Shown here: in pieces, positions 17,905 through 27,739 of the stretch
Layout: the number at the start of each line of letters is the position of its first letter
Numbering within the stretch: the first letter of the stretch is position 1
From: Pseudomonadota bacterium
Lineage (GTDB): Bacteria; Desulfobacterota; Binatia; Binatales; Binataceae
Direction of reading: 5' to 3'
DNA length: 64,000 bases
Assembly (NCBI GenBank): GCA_021324885.1
Contig: JAJPIF010000001.1
Span: 62,001 to 126,000, forward strand
Position numbers and translations under genes: made by a program
Notes under the pieces: generated by a model
The model's database searches: none
What the model was told of the DNA's origin: nothing
What the model saw: only the letters and a program-made list of their open reading frames with translations

Positions 17905-20328
17905 TCAGTGGAAGAGGTTTTCCAGCGGCGCGATTGGATTGCTGGGGGGCGCGTTGCCCCCGCTTCCACCCAGGTATTTGCCCAGGCCCTTGTTGCCCAG
18001 ATAACGGTTGAGCAGCCTCGACCCCTGCTGCTCGACCGCGTGGCTGGCCGCGCGCTGTACCAGGACCTGCACGTCGGGCTCGATCAACGGATGGGGCAGC
18101 CTGCCGCGAATCAGCAGCGGGATTTCGATCTGTCCGCCCTGATTCTCCAGGTACACGACGTTTTTCTTTTCGGCCCGCAGTTCACTGGAGAATTGCGGCG
18201 ACATCAGCACATGCACCGACAGGTCGACGTTCTTATCCATATCGAACCAGCCGACGCCATTGACGGTATAGTCGTCGGACTGCACCAGGATGTCGTGGGA
18301 GGTCAGCCGCGGACCGGTTAACACAAAAGACATCCGCACCAGCTTGAGGTCGGTGTCGGGACTGGAGAACAGGGCCGGATGGCGTTGGACAATCGTCGGC
18401 GTGAACAGCGTGCCGATCGCCGGAATACCGTTGATCTTCTTGATTGCCGACCCGACTACATTGACGCCCAATAGCTTGCCCTGGATGACTTGAATTTTCC
18501 CATCGCCGGCAAGTGTCGGTTTGATCTCGTCAAAGTTCATTCCCCTGCCGGCGGCATCGATCTGCCCGCTCAGAAGGCCTCTGATTATACCGGCCGCCTT
18601 GGCGTTTTGTGCGCTCAGGGCCTGCTGCAGATCGATATGGTTGAGACTGACGGACGTCTGGAAGGGCCGCGGCGGCGCCAGCGCCGCGTTGGCTCTGCCT
18701 GCAATGGCTCCGCCGTAAGCGTCGAGCGTGAGCGAGGAAACCTTGACCAGTTTGCCGTCGTACTCAGCCCGCATGGCCAGATTGCGGTACGGAACATTGG
18801 ATACCATGCCCTGCCCGGAAGTGAGGTCAGTGGTAATGGTGAAGGCAGTGGGCGTCCCCGCCACCGTGCCGTCAGCCTTCAATTGGGCTACTTCCTCGTC
18901 GGGAGGACGATCGGGCATCAGTTGCGCCAGTTTGAAATCGTCGGCGCTGAACACATAGTTGGCACGCAGCGGTTGCAAAGACGCCGCCTGCCCCCGCACG
19001 CTGGCGTGCGCCGAGCCCAAATTGAAGTTGGTCGGCTCAAGCACCGCGGAGTTCCCGTCCAGGCGAACGGTGCCGGTCAGAGCACTGATTGCGGGAAGCC
19101 GGGTGCCCTCCGCCTTTACTCCGACCGCCGCCAACGCGATCGTGCCTCTGGCTTGAGGAACGGGGGCGGCCGACGCAACCTGCAGATGCGCTTCGCTGCC
19201 GCCCGATACCTCGTACTTGCTCAGCGTCGCCGCCATTTTGGCAATAGGCGCCAGATCGAAGTGATTGGTATCAACCTGCGCGCTCCAGGCGCCGTGTCCG
19301 AATTTCAAGTCGCTCAGACGAGCCTGGAGGTCGGCGAGCTTGACTATGGCGCTGCTTACATCGACCGCTGTTCCTTGGCGTGTTCCCGTGGCCGAGATTT
19401 GGAAAGGAGTGCCGGCAGGCTTGTCGAACAAACCCAAATAAACAATTCGGGCGGGAGTGAAATCGGTACTGGCAGCAAAAGTCGCGGCCTGGGGCGTACC
19501 CTTTATCCGGACTTTCACGGTTATCGGATCGGGCATGGAGAGCTTGTCCGGAATTCGGCTTTTGAGCTCGGGAATGTCGCGCAAACGGTCCAGATGGATC
19601 GGGCCGGCAATGACGTTGAGGGCAACCGGCACATCAAGCACCTGGATTGTCCCGTTATGCGTCAGCGGCCCGACCGTGCCGCTGAGGGAAAAGTTCTGTT
19701 TACCGCCCATCGCAGCCAGTCCCAGCCGCACGGGAAACGGCCGGCTGGGATTCATATCGGAGATGGCGAGATTGACGTGTCCTATGTGGATCGGGTTCGA
19801 GGCGCCGTCCTGAAAGGTGACCTCACCGTTTTTGATATCGAAGGTCTGAACCAGGAAATCGATCGGTATTCTGGGCGCGCCGTGATGCCCGGCGCGCGGC
19901 TGCGCTTGCGAGGCGGTCCTGCTGGCTCCCAGGGTCGCAATGTTAAGTCGTCCTGTGCGATCGCGCAGTACCCGAATCTCCGGGTTGAGCAGGTCGAGAC
20001 TGGTGATCAGGACATGGCCGGTCAGCAGGGGGAGAAGTTCGACTTTGCCCGAAACCTGCTTGGCCTTGAGGAAGGGAAGCTGCGAGAAAGCCGGATCATC
20101 GGCGATTTGCAGACCGGAGATTTCCAGGGTGACGCCCCATCCCAGGGCGATGTGGATATCCTGAGCCGCGACGTCACGCCCAAGCGAGCCGCTGGCGCGA
20201 TCGAGCAGATATTGACGATTATTGCGGACCAGGGAGTTGAGATTGAGCGCACCATACGTCAGCAGCCCGGCTATCAACAGGAGCAGAACTCCGAAGGTCA
20301 CTCCAGCCGCTACAAAAATTCTTCGCAT
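17905..20328 (-). CDS. AsmA-family envelope protein
   Basis: An 807-residue protein. An N-terminal TM anchor (about residues 5-27, GVLLLLIAGLLTYGAL) is followed by a long beta-rich periplasmic region. AsmA landmarks include LGRDVAAQDIHIALGWGVTLEISGL at the N-terminal end and FDEIKPTLAGDGKIQVIQGKL near the C-terminus. Members act at the inner face of the outer membrane or bridge both membranes in lipid transport. It is convergent with pyrD and single-gene on this strand. The call rests on architecture; the exact lipid role is unknown. Confidence 0.88.
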   Translation of the reverse strand: MRRIFVAAGVTFGVLLLLIAGLLTYGALNLNSLVRNNRQYLLDRASGSLGRDVAAQDIHIALGWGVTLEISGLQIADDPAFSQLPFLKAKQVSGKVELLPLLTGHVLITSLDLLNPEIRVLRDRTGRLNIATLGASRTASQAQPRAGHHGAPRIPIDFLVQTFDIKNGEVTFQDGASNPIHIGHVNLAISDMNPSRPFPVRLGLAAMGGKQNFSLSGTVGPLTHNGTIQVLDVPVALNVIAGPIHLDRLRDIPELKSRIPDKLSMPDPITVKVRIKGTPQAATFAASTDFTPARIVYLGLFDKPAGTPFQISATGTRQGTAVDVSSAIVKLADLQARLSDLKFGHGAWSAQVDTNHFDLAPIAKMAATLSKYEVSGGSEAHLQVASAAPVPQARGTIALAAVGVKAEGTRLPAISALTGTVRLDGNSAVLEPTNFNLGSAHASVRGQAASLQPLRANYVFSADDFKLAQLMPDRPPDEEVAQLKADGTVAGTPTAFTITTDLTSGQGMVSNVPYRNLAMRAEYDGKLVKVSSLTLDAYGGAIAGRANAALAPPRPFQTSVSLNHIDLQQALSAQNAKAAGIIRGLLSGQIDAAGRGMNFDEIKPTLAGDGKIQVIQGKLLGVNVVGSAIKKINGIPAIGTLFTPTIVQRHPALFSSPDTDLKLVRMSFVLTGPRLTSHDILVQSDDYTVNGVGWFDMDKNVDLSVHVLMSPQFSSELRAEKKNVVYLENQGGQIEIPLLIRGRLPHPLIEPDVQVLVQRAASHAVEQQGSRLLNRYLGNKGLGKYLGGSGGNAPPSNPIAPLENLFH

Positions 20329-20807
20329 TTGAGCACCACGCCGAAATCGACACGGTAGGTGTGGAAATTCTGCGCGAATTGACAGGGGTGACGCAACCGC
20401 ACGCGCGATGCCTTATCCGGCGACCAATGGCCATGGTTTGAACCGGTCGGCACTTCGGGATTGCTGTGGCACGTTAAATGTTAATTGATCTGTAGCAATT
20501 CCTATATGGGATCGGTGAAAAGTCCTCTATCATGTCGATTGAGTGGAGGCCGGAGCAAAAAACTTCGCTGCAGCCTGGTAAACGCGCGCTGATGCGCTTG
20601 AAACGTTCACGCGCAAACCGCGCAAGGGCGCCGCTGGCGCTGCGCAAGACGCGACTTATGACGCTATCTGTCTCGCGATCGCTGCGGTCGAAAAAACCGA
20701 CCGCCAGCGCACTAACCACCGCACGCCTGGCTTCAAAGGCGATAGCGTGGAAGTCTGCCCCGATGCCGAGCGGCAATGGCAATTCGGCGGCCAGCTCCGC
20801 CACCGGG
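20329..20807. other. Divergent region between asmA-like gene and ppx/gppA
   Basis: Of these 479 bp, the first ~200 are AT-richer and should hold promoters for both flanking genes. From 20532 the plus-strand frame of the phosphatase is open (ATG 20532), which would add a basic 92-residue N-terminal extension, but that extension has the Ser/Arg/Ala-rich look of non-coding GC-rich DNA. A second plus frame (about 20574-20880) and a minus frame (20474-20995) are also open. None has a recognisable domain. I see no RNA gene here. Confidence 0.4.
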
Positions 20808-22349
20808 ATGAAAATCGCCGCGATCGATATCGGATCGAACTCGATCCACATGGTTACCGCGCGGGTGAGCCATGGCGATTTTGAAATCCTCGATCGCGCC
20901 AAGGAGATGGTCGGTCTGGCGCGTGGCACTCTGACCAACGGCCGCCTGTCGCCCGAAGCGATGGACTTTGGGCTGAAGACTCTGGCCACCTTCAAACGCC
21001 TGGCTGAACGTCAGGGCGCGGACCCGATTCTGGCGGTGGCCACCAGCGCAGTCAGAGAAGCGGCTAACGGGGGCGAATTCGTGTTGCAGGCGTGGGAACA
21101 ATTCGGCCTGCATGTCGACGTTATCACGGGCAGCGAGGAAGCCCGGCTGATTTTCGGCGCCGCGCGCCATGCGATCGATTTTCGCGATCAGCGGCCGCTG
21201 GTGATTGATATCGGCGGCGGCAGCATCGAGATCGTTCAGGGCCAGGGCAACCGGATCAGATGGCAGAAGAGCCTCAAGCTGGGAGTGGTGCGGTTAACCG
21301 AACGCTTCTTCAAGTCGGACCCGCCCAAAAGCGGCGAGGTCGCGGCCTTCAAATCCTACGTCCGCGACAAACTGAGGCCGGTGTTCGCGCGGGCCAGGCT
21401 AACGCGGCCCACCATGATGGTAGGGACATCGGGAACGCTGCTGACGCTCACCGCGATGGCGGCGGCGCTGCGCAACGGATCGGTTCCGCACAAGCTGCAC
21501 AATTACGTGCTGAGGCGCAAGGCGCTGGACGAACTCACCGCGAAAATTCTTGCATCCCGCGCCCGCGACCGCGCCCGTATTCCCGGGCTGGAACGCCGCC
21601 GCGCCGATCTGATGCCGGCGGGCGCGCTGCTGGCCGCAATCCTGATGGACGGTTTGCGCCGCGACGAAATACGCGCCTGCGAGTGGGCCCTGCGCGAAGG
21701 AATCCTGCTCGACTTCATCGACCATCACCAGCGCGAAGTCCGCGCTGCCGAACATGTACCGAGCATCCGGCGACGCAGCGTATTGAGCATGGCCAGCCGC
21801 TTCCAGGCTGACCCGGGCCACAGCCAGCAGGTGGCCCGCCTGGCCCTGTGCCTGTTTGACGGCACCAGGTCTATCCACAAGCTGGATGGCGATGCGCGTG
21901 AACTGCTGGAGTACGCCGCCCTGCTGCATGACGTCGGTTTGTACGTCAGCCATTCCGGGCACCATCGCCATTCGCAATATCTGATCACACAGGGCGAACT
22001 GCGCGGCTTCGATCCGCGCGAGTTGCAGGTCATCGCGACGGTTGCGCGCTTCCATAAAGGCGCACCGCCAAAAGCCTCCAGCCCGGAACTGGAAGGCTTG
22101 GATCCGCAACGGCGCAAGCTCGCCGTGATGCTGGCCGCGTTGTTGCGCGTGGCCGACGGGCTGGACCGGACCCATCATGGAATCGTGCGCACAATGCATC
22201 TGGGACGCAGCAATGGGCGGCTGGAGATTTCGGTCGATTCGGCGGGGCGCGACGCTGAATTGGAGCTGTGGGCAGCCCAACGCAAATCCGAGCTGTGGGA
22301 AAAATGCTTTGGCCTGCCACTTTACTTTCACGCCAAGGCCAGCAATTAA
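20808..22349 (+). CDS. Exopolyphosphatase / pppGpp phosphohydrolase (Ppx/GppA) with C-terminal HD domain
   Basis: A 513-residue protein from ATG 20808, where the Ppx/GppA fold starts at once with MKIAAIDIGSNSIHMV. Phosphate-binding motifs follow: AVATSAVREAANG, GSEEARLIFGA, VIDIGGGSIEI and GTSGTL. The C-terminal part (about 330-500) is an HD-type domain with LLHDVGLYVSHSGHHRHS, as in two-domain Ppx enzymes. It hydrolyses terminal phosphates of polyphosphate or converts pppGpp to ppGpp. Two thymidylate-kinase-like genes follow immediately (8 bp gap), hinting at a shared nucleotide or polyphosphate pathway. The upstream in-frame ATG 20532 is possible but less likely. Confidence 0.9.
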   Translation: MKIAAIDIGSNSIHMVTARVSHGDFEILDRAKEMVGLARGTLTNGRLSPEAMDFGLKTLATFKRLAERQGADPILAVATSAVREAANGGEFVLQAWEQFGLHVDVITGSEEARLIFGAARHAIDFRDQRPLVIDIGGGSIEIVQGQGNRIRWQKSLKLGVVRLTERFFKSDPPKSGEVAAFKSYVRDKLRPVFARARLTRPTMMVGTSGTLLTLTAMAAALRNGSVPHKLHNYVLRRKALDELTAKILASRARDRARIPGLERRRADLMPAGALLAAILMDGLRRDEIRACEWALREGILLDFIDHHQREVRAAEHVPSIRRRSVLSMASRFQADPGHSQQVARLALCLFDGTRSIHKLDGDARELLEYAALLHDVGLYVSHSGHHRHSQYLITQGELRGFDPRELQVIATVARFHKGAPPKASSPELEGLDPQRRKLAVMLAALLRVADGLDRTHHGIVRTMHLGRSNGRLEISVDSAGRDAELELWAAQRKSELWEKCFGLPLYFHAKASN

Positions 22350-22356
22350 GGAATGG

Positions 22357-23094
22357 ATGACCGGTCTGTACGAGCGCCATCCGTACCCGGGCAAGCTTAT
22401 CGTCGTCGAGGGGATCGACGGCTCGGGTAAGTCCACGCAACTGCGCCTGATACATCGATGGTTGGAAGCGGCGGGCTATCGCGTTTTCTTCACCGAATGG
22501 AACTCCTCCGAACTGGTGCGCCGCGCGATTCGGCGAGGCAAGAAAAAAGGCCTGCTTACGCCCACGACGTTCAGCCTGCTGCATGCCGCCGATTTCGCCG
22601 ATCGGCTGATCTACCAGATTATGCCGCCGCTCAAGGGCGGAATGATCGTGCTGGCGGATCGCTATGCTTATACGGCGTTTACGCGCGACGTGGCTCGTGG
22701 CGTTGACCCTCAATGGGTGCGGGAAGTTTACAGTATCGCGCCGCGGCCCGACCTTGCGTTATATTTCAGAGTGCCCATCGAGGCCTCGTTGGAACGGGTC
22801 CTGACGGGACGGCAGAAGCTCAAGTATTATGAGGCGGGGATGGACTTGCGCCTGGCCAACGAAGCTACCGAAAGCTTCCGCATCTTTCAAAGCCGGATCC
22901 TCGAGCTTTACGACGCCTTGACGCACGAGTTCGACCTCAAAGTAATCGACGCCGTTCGCGATATCGACGAGCAGCAGCAGGTGGTCCGCCAACTGGTGAT
23001 GGACGTCATCCGCGGGGTCGAGCCGAAAAAACCTTATGAAAGACAGTCGCTTTTACGGCAACGGCCTGCCGTACAAAAAAACGGCCGGGCTTAA
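22357..23094 (+). CDS. Thymidylate kinase-like P-loop kinase (paralogue 1, intact P-loop)
   Basis: A 245-residue protein; start ATG 22357, 8 bp after the phosphatase stop, with AAGGAA upstream. The P-loop is EGIDGSGKST (residues 18-27), followed by VLADRYAYTAF (the DRY/DRH motif of dTMP kinases) and a lid-like VLTGRQKLKYYEAGMD. Length is a little above typical Tmk (~210). It is plausibly the dTMP kinase of this genome, but the Ppx linkage and tandem paralogue leave room for another phosphoacceptor. It overlaps the next gene by 59 bp. Confidence 0.82.
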   Translation: MTGLYERHPYPGKLIVVEGIDGSGKSTQLRLIHRWLEAAGYRVFFTEWNSSELVRRAIRRGKKKGLLTPTTFSLLHAADFADRLIYQIMPPLKGGMIVLADRYAYTAFTRDVARGVDPQWVREVYSIAPRPDLALYFRVPIEASLERVLTGRQKLKYYEAGMDLRLANEATESFRIFQSRILELYDALTHEFDLKVIDAVRDIDEQQQVVRQLVMDVIRGVEPKKPYERQSLLRQRPAVQKNGRA

Positions 23095-23860
23095 AGGCAG
23101 CCTGATCGTAATCGAAGGCACCGACCACGTCGGCCGTTCCACCCAGATTGATCTGCTCAAACCTTGGCTCGAGGTCGAAGGCTACGCAGTGGTCAGCACG
23201 CGATGGACCCGCTCCGCATTGCTTTATGAAACGATCGCGGAAGCCAAGGCTGGTCATCGCCTCAACGCCACGACTTTCGCGCTGCTCTATGCCGCCGATT
23301 TCGCCGATCGGCTGGAGAATGAAATAATCCCGGCATTGCGGGCTGGATTGGTGGTATTGGCGGACCGCTACATGTACACGGCATGGGCGCGCAACAAGCT
23401 GATGGGCGCCGATCCGACATGGTCGCGATCGCTGTTCGGCTTCGCCCTGGTGCCTGACCTGGTACTGTACCTGAAAGTTGACGTCGCTTCGCTGATCCCG
23501 CGCGCGCTTGAGGGTAAGGGGATGGATTACTGGGAGTCGGGTATCCATCTGGCCTTCGGCACGGATTTGTTCGAATCGTTTTGCAATTATCAACGCCGCC
23601 TCATCCGTGAATTCAATGCGCTTGCCAGGGAATTCAATTTCACCACTATCGACGCTCGGAAATCTCCCGAGTACGTACAGAAAAAGCTGCGCGAGCACAT
23701 CGGGGATTACCTGCGTCAGAGGAAGGGGGCGGCACAGAACGAAGCGGCGGCAGCTCAGCCCTTGAACTCGTCCAACGGCGCGAGGATTGAGCACGCGCAA
23801 TCCGCCGGCGCCAGCGGCGCCATCCAACACGCCCCGGACCGGGCGCAGGCCGCCAAATAA
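23036..23860 (+). CDS. Thymidylate kinase-like protein with altered Walker A (paralogue 2)
   Basis: A 274-residue paralogue of the upstream gene: VLADRYMYTAW, ALLYAADFADRLENEI and KGMDYWESG align with its neighbour. The P-loop reads EGTDHVGRST (residues 27-36), with Arg34 where the invariant Walker A lysine should be. A ~40-residue Ala/Gln-rich tail follows the fold. Loss of that lysine normally cripples ATP hydrolysis or transfer, so it may be a regulatory subunit pairing with paralogue 1. Start ATG 23036 lies inside the upstream gene, so the two are translationally coupled. Confidence 0.8.
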   Translation: MKDSRFYGNGLPYKKTAGLKGSLIVIEGTDHVGRSTQIDLLKPWLEVEGYAVVSTRWTRSALLYETIAEAKAGHRLNATTFALLYAADFADRLENEIIPALRAGLVVLADRYMYTAWARNKLMGADPTWSRSLFGFALVPDLVLYLKVDVASLIPRALEGKGMDYWESGIHLAFGTDLFESFCNYQRRLIREFNALAREFNFTTIDARKSPEYVQKKLREHIGDYLRQRKGAAQNEAAAAQPLNSSNGARIEHAQSAGASGAIQHAPDRAQAAK

Positions 23861-23897
23861 GCGTAGCGTAATTTTTCGAACATGCGGGGATGCGGCA

Positions 23898-24665
23898 ATG
23901 GCGAAATCGAAGCGGTTATCCCAGCCGAACGCCGGACGGCAGCAGTTATCTTCTGCCAAAGAGGTCTTTGATTCGCCTTTTAAGCAGCTCAAGAAAATTT
24001 ACCGCGTTCAGGTAAACCAAAAATCCTCGCCACCCTCGAAATCTCCCGAGGCACCTCAGTCGGCAACAGCGGCCACGTCCGACGAAATGGAATTGTTGCG
24101 CGAAGCATTGCGCGACGTGCGGCCGCTTGGCGGTCCACGTCATGCGCCGCCTGCCACCGAGACTGGCTCAACCCGCCCGCTTTCGGTTGTTACCGAGGAT
24201 GCTGAGGTTTTGGCGGAACTGTCCGACCTGGTCGCCGGACAGGGCGAGTTCGATATCACCGAAACCGAGGAGTATGTCGAAGGTGCGCGCGTCGGTCTCG
24301 ACCCCAGACTGATTGTCAGACTGCGCCGGGGCGAGTTTCCAATCGAGGCGCACCTGGACCTTCATGGCATGACCCAGGCAGATTCACGGCAGGCGCTGAC
24401 GGAATTCATCCAGGAGTCGGCGCGCAAGGGCCGGCGCACGGTGCTGGTCGTGCCGGGCCGGGGACTTGGTTCGCCGGGTGGAAAGCCGGTCCTCAAGCAC
24501 GCGACCGTTCACTGGCTCTCGCACGGGATGCTCTGCGGTTACGTGTTGTGCTTCGTGACCGCGCGGCCGACCGACGGGGGCGCCGGCGCGATCTACGTGC
24601 TGCTGCGACGCGACCGGCGGCGGGCACAGTTCGACGTGCTCAACGGGACTAAACGCCACGACTGA
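23898..24665 (+). CDS. Smr-domain protein
   Basis: A 255-residue protein from ATG 23898. The N-terminal half is charged and probably disordered. The C-terminal Smr domain (about 165-250) has HLDLHGMTQADSRQAL, VVPGRGLGSPGGKPVLK and a GGAGAIYVLLRR final strand. Stand-alone Smr proteins are nucleases acting on branched DNA or on mRNA in stalled ribosomes (SmrB type). It may be the last gene of the ppx operon (38-bp gap). Confidence 0.88.
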   Translation: MAKSKRLSQPNAGRQQLSSAKEVFDSPFKQLKKIYRVQVNQKSSPPSKSPEAPQSATAATSDEMELLREALRDVRPLGGPRHAPPATETGSTRPLSVVTEDAEVLAELSDLVAGQGEFDITETEEYVEGARVGLDPRLIVRLRRGEFPIEAHLDLHGMTQADSRQALTEFIQESARKGRRTVLVVPGRGLGSPGGKPVLKHATVHWLSHGMLCGYVLCFVTARPTDGGAGAIYVLLRRDRRRAQFDVLNGTKRHD

Positions 24666-24692
24666 TTGCGAATCCGGCCCCGCGGCAGACGC

Positions 24693-27229
24693 ATGCCTGA
24701 CTTACCGGCTGAATCAGCCCAGCCAGTTCCTTCCTCGACCATCCCGGCGGGATTGAAGGGGCTCAGCAGCGCTGAAGCGCTCGATCGGTTGAAGAAGCTT
24801 GGGCCCAATCGAATCGGCGCCCCGTCGGCCTTCGGGAAAATCAAGGAACTGATCTGGACCGTTGCCGATCCGATGGCCTTGATGCTGGCGGTGGGCGGCC
24901 TCGTTTACCTGGCGCTCGGCCAAAGACGCGAAGGTTTTGTGCTGCTCGCGGCCGTTATTCCGGTGCTCGGGATCGACGTGCTGATGGAGATGCGATCGCG
25001 GCGCGCGCTCAGGAGTCTGGCCCTCGTCGTTGCTCCAGGGCCAGGGTAGTGCGCGACTCAATCGAGCGCGAGGTCCCGGCGGAGGAACTGGTCCCCGGCG
25101 ATCTCATTTTTGTGGCGGAAGGCGACGTTGTGCACGCCGACGCCCAATTGCTCCAGGCCGCCAACCTGACGGTTGACGAATCGCATCTGACCGGCGAGGC
25201 GGAGCCGCAAGCCCGGACGCCGGACCTCCCGATGGCGGCCGAACTGTGGGCCGGCTCCCGTATATTGACCGGCCATGGTTACGCCCGGGTCTCGGCCACC
25301 GGCGAGCGGACGCGTTATGGCCAACTGGCCCGGCTGACGCGGCAATCAGCCGCCGAGATCACGCCGCTGCAGCAAAAGATCGCGCGCATGACCGCCCGGT
25401 TTTTCGCCGCGGCTCTGGCCGCGGCCGCCGCGGTTTTCGCGTTCCGGCTGTGGCGGGGTCAACGGCTGGACCAGTCGTTCCTGTACGCGATCAGCGTTGC
25501 GATGTCGGCCGTCCCCGAGGAATTCCTCCTGGTTTTCACCGTATTTCTGAGCGTATCAGCCTGGCGGCTTTCGCGTCATAAGGTTTTGGTGCGCCGGCTG
25601 ACCAGCGTCGAGACCCTGGGCTCGACCACCCAAATCTGCCTGGACAAGACCGGCACCCTGACGCGCGGCACGTTCACCCTGCAGACCCATCTGGTGCTGG
25701 ATCCGGAATGCGGCGAGCACGGCCTGCTGGAAGCGGCGGTGCTGGCCTGCGAGATCCATCCCGGCGATCCGATGGAACAGGCAATCCTGCTGCACTGCCA
25801 GGAACACGGCATCGACGTGCCCCAGCTCCATCAAAAATGGCTGCTGGCTTTGGATTATCCCTTCGACCCGATCGGCAAGCACATGTCGCACGTGTGGAAG
25901 TATCGTAATGGCCGTCCTCCGTCGGGGGCCGGGTCTCGAATTGTCGCCAAGGGCGCGCTTGAGGGCATCCTCGCCCACTGCCGAATCGATCCGGAGCAGC
26001 GCAATCGGGCGGAAGCCGCCAACCGGGAAATGGCGGCTGCGGGAATCCGGGTGCTCGCGGTCGCCAGCCGGTGGGGCGAGCCGCAGCAGGGCGGCGATTC
26101 GCTCGACGGGTTCACCGGCACGCGCGAGCAGGATGAGCGCGAGCTGACGTTGCATGGGCTGATCGGATTCCAGGACCCGTTGCGGCCGGAAGTGGGCGCG
26201 GCGGTCCGGGAGTGCCAACAAGCGGGCATCAGGCTCAAGCTGGTAACCGGCGACCATCTGTTGACCGCGCATGCGGTGGCGGAAGCGGCCGGCATCGCGC
26301 ATCAGGACGACCGCATTGAGACGGCCGACGCGATCGAGGGCCTCAGCGGCAAACAATTGCAGGATCTGGTCGAACGCACCGCAATCTTTGCCCGCGCCCG
26401 GCCGGAGCAGAAATTTGCCATCGTGGATGCGCTGCGCGCCGCCGGCGAAATCGTGGCGATGACCGGCGACGGTATCAATGACGCGCCGGCGCTGCGCCGC
26501 GCCCATATCGGGGTCAGCATGGGCCGGCGCGGCACGGCGGTCGCTCGCGAAGCCGCCGATCTGGTTCTGCTCGACGACAACTTCAGCTCGCTGGTCGCGG
26601 CGATCCGCGAAGGACGGCGTGTCTTCGCCGATCTCCAGAGCGCCTTTTTGTACCTGGTCGCATTCAAAACGATGGTTGTCGCCGTCGCCCTCTCCACACC
26701 CCTGCTGGGTATGCCAATTCTGCTCCTACCAGTGAACCTGGTCTGGCTGGAACTGATTGTTCATCCAGTCTCCGCGCTGGTGTTCGACAGCGGACGCGGT
26801 TGCGCAGCACTAATGAGCCGTCCGCCACGGGCCCTCGCGGCAGCGGTAATTCCGTTGCGATCCGGTCTGATCGCGGCCCTCTCCGGAGCATTGGTGGCCT
26901 GCGGCGCGCTTATGCTCTACCACTATCGCCTCGATTATGGCGAGGCGTACGCGCGCACGATCGCGCTTACCACGATTGTTGCGGGTAGCATCGTTCTGAC
27001 CGCGGCTGAGCTGGCGCGCGATCGCGCGCGCAGCGCCAGTCGCATACCACTGGGTCTTCGATTTTGGATCGTGAGCGCGCTGGTGGCGGCCAGCCTGCCG
27101 CTTCTGATCTCGATTCCATCTGCCGCCGATTTACTTGGCATCAAATGGGTTCAACCGCGCGATTTCGTCCTGGCTTTGCTGATCGCGCTGGCGGCCACGG
27201 GATGGCGCGTGGCCGGCCCAATGGCATAG
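24693..27229 (+). pseudogene. Cation-transporting P-type ATPase interrupted by a single-base frameshift
   Basis: Two abutting frames encode one P-type ATPase. Frame A (24693-25049) carries the N-terminal domain and first TM pair and ends at TAG 25047-25049. Frame B carries the rest: actuator TGEAEP, DKTGTLT phosphorylation site, TGDGINDAP hinge and C-terminal TM helices. If one base is restored in the CCAGGGCCAGGG tract at about 25034-25046, the protein reads through as VVAPRARVVRDS and reaches about 845 residues, the normal length. The TM4 motif is VPEEF, not the Ca-ATPase PEGL. It may be a real pseudogene, programmed slippage or an assembly error. Ion specificity is unclear. The Rho-independent terminator at 27234-27269 ends it. 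Confidence 0.85.
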
Positions 27230-27233
27230 GAAT

Positions 27234-27269
27234 AAAAAAGCGGAGCCTGTTTTGCCGGCTCCGCTTTTT
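27234..27269. terminator. Bidirectional Rho-independent terminator
   Basis: A perfect 13-bp stem AAAAAGCGGAGCC (27235-27247) and GGCTCCGCTTTTT (27257-27269) with a 9-base loop. It sits between the convergent P-type ATPase and atpE genes and has T runs on both strands, so it should end transcription from both sides. Confidence 0.92.
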
Positions 27270-27288
27270 CCGAACGGGCGGTGTCTCG

Positions 27289-27630
27289 CTAGATTTTCGC
27301 CTGCAGAATGAAGGCGATCACCAGGCTGTACAGGGTTAGCGCTTCGATAAAGGCCAGGCCGATAATCATCGGGGTGAAGATCTGACCGGTGCTGCTCGGG
27401 TTGCGCCCAATCGATTCCATTGCCGAAGCGACCATCCGGCCTTGCCCCAAACCTCCGCCCAGCGCCGCAATCCCGATACCGAGGTTGGCGGCAAGTGCAA
27501 TGAGTCCCGCACGCAGCGGAGCTTCTTGGGCAACCGCCGCTGCGGGCGCTCCCTGAGCCATCGCCAACAGGGGCATCACCAGCAGCATCAGCGCGACCGC
27601 GACCAATGCGAATCCCAAACGACGTAGCAT
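27289..27630 (-). CDS. atpE: ATP synthase F0 subunit c with N-terminal signal-like extension
   Basis: A 113-residue protein; start at ATG 27630, preceded by GGAGG with ideal spacing. Helix 1 ([23 protein letters not shown]) and helix 2 ([21 protein letters not shown]) form the c-ring hairpin, with the ion-binding Glu96. The residues after it (EALTLY) match proton-type rings rather than the EST...Y sodium signature. An N-terminal hydrophobic stretch ending LLAMA-Q gives a ~25-residue signal-like extension, an uncommon but known feature of some c subunits. It is the last gene of the hemL-atpZ-atpI-atpB-atpE cluster. Confidence 0.95.
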   Translation of the reverse strand: MLRRLGFALVAVALMLLVMPLLAMAQGAPAAAVAQEAPLRAGLIALAANLGIGIAALGGGLGQGRMVASAMESIGRNPSSTGQIFTPMIIGLAFIEALTLYSLVIAFILQAKI

Positions 27631-27739
27631 TTCAGTTTCCTCCTTGCTCACCCGATCCTGCGGCGCTCTTGATCCTTCTCTGTCATCTACCACTCCGCCG
27701 TTATCGCGAGCGGGCGCACATTGCGGGTTGTTGCTTTTC

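Noticed and set aside
18490-20358. 622-codon plus-strand frame
   Set aside because: Antisense to the AsmA-like gene; Arg/Gly/Gln-rich shadow without a ribosome site.
20471-20510. Pho-box-like repeats upstream of ppx
   Set aside because: GTTAATT-GATC-TGTAGCA-ATTC-CTATATG has the 11-bp geometry but loses the TAA core after the first repeat, and lies over 300 bp from the gene.
21399-22436. 345-codon minus-strand frame
   Set aside because: Antisense to the Ppx/GppA gene, no domain.
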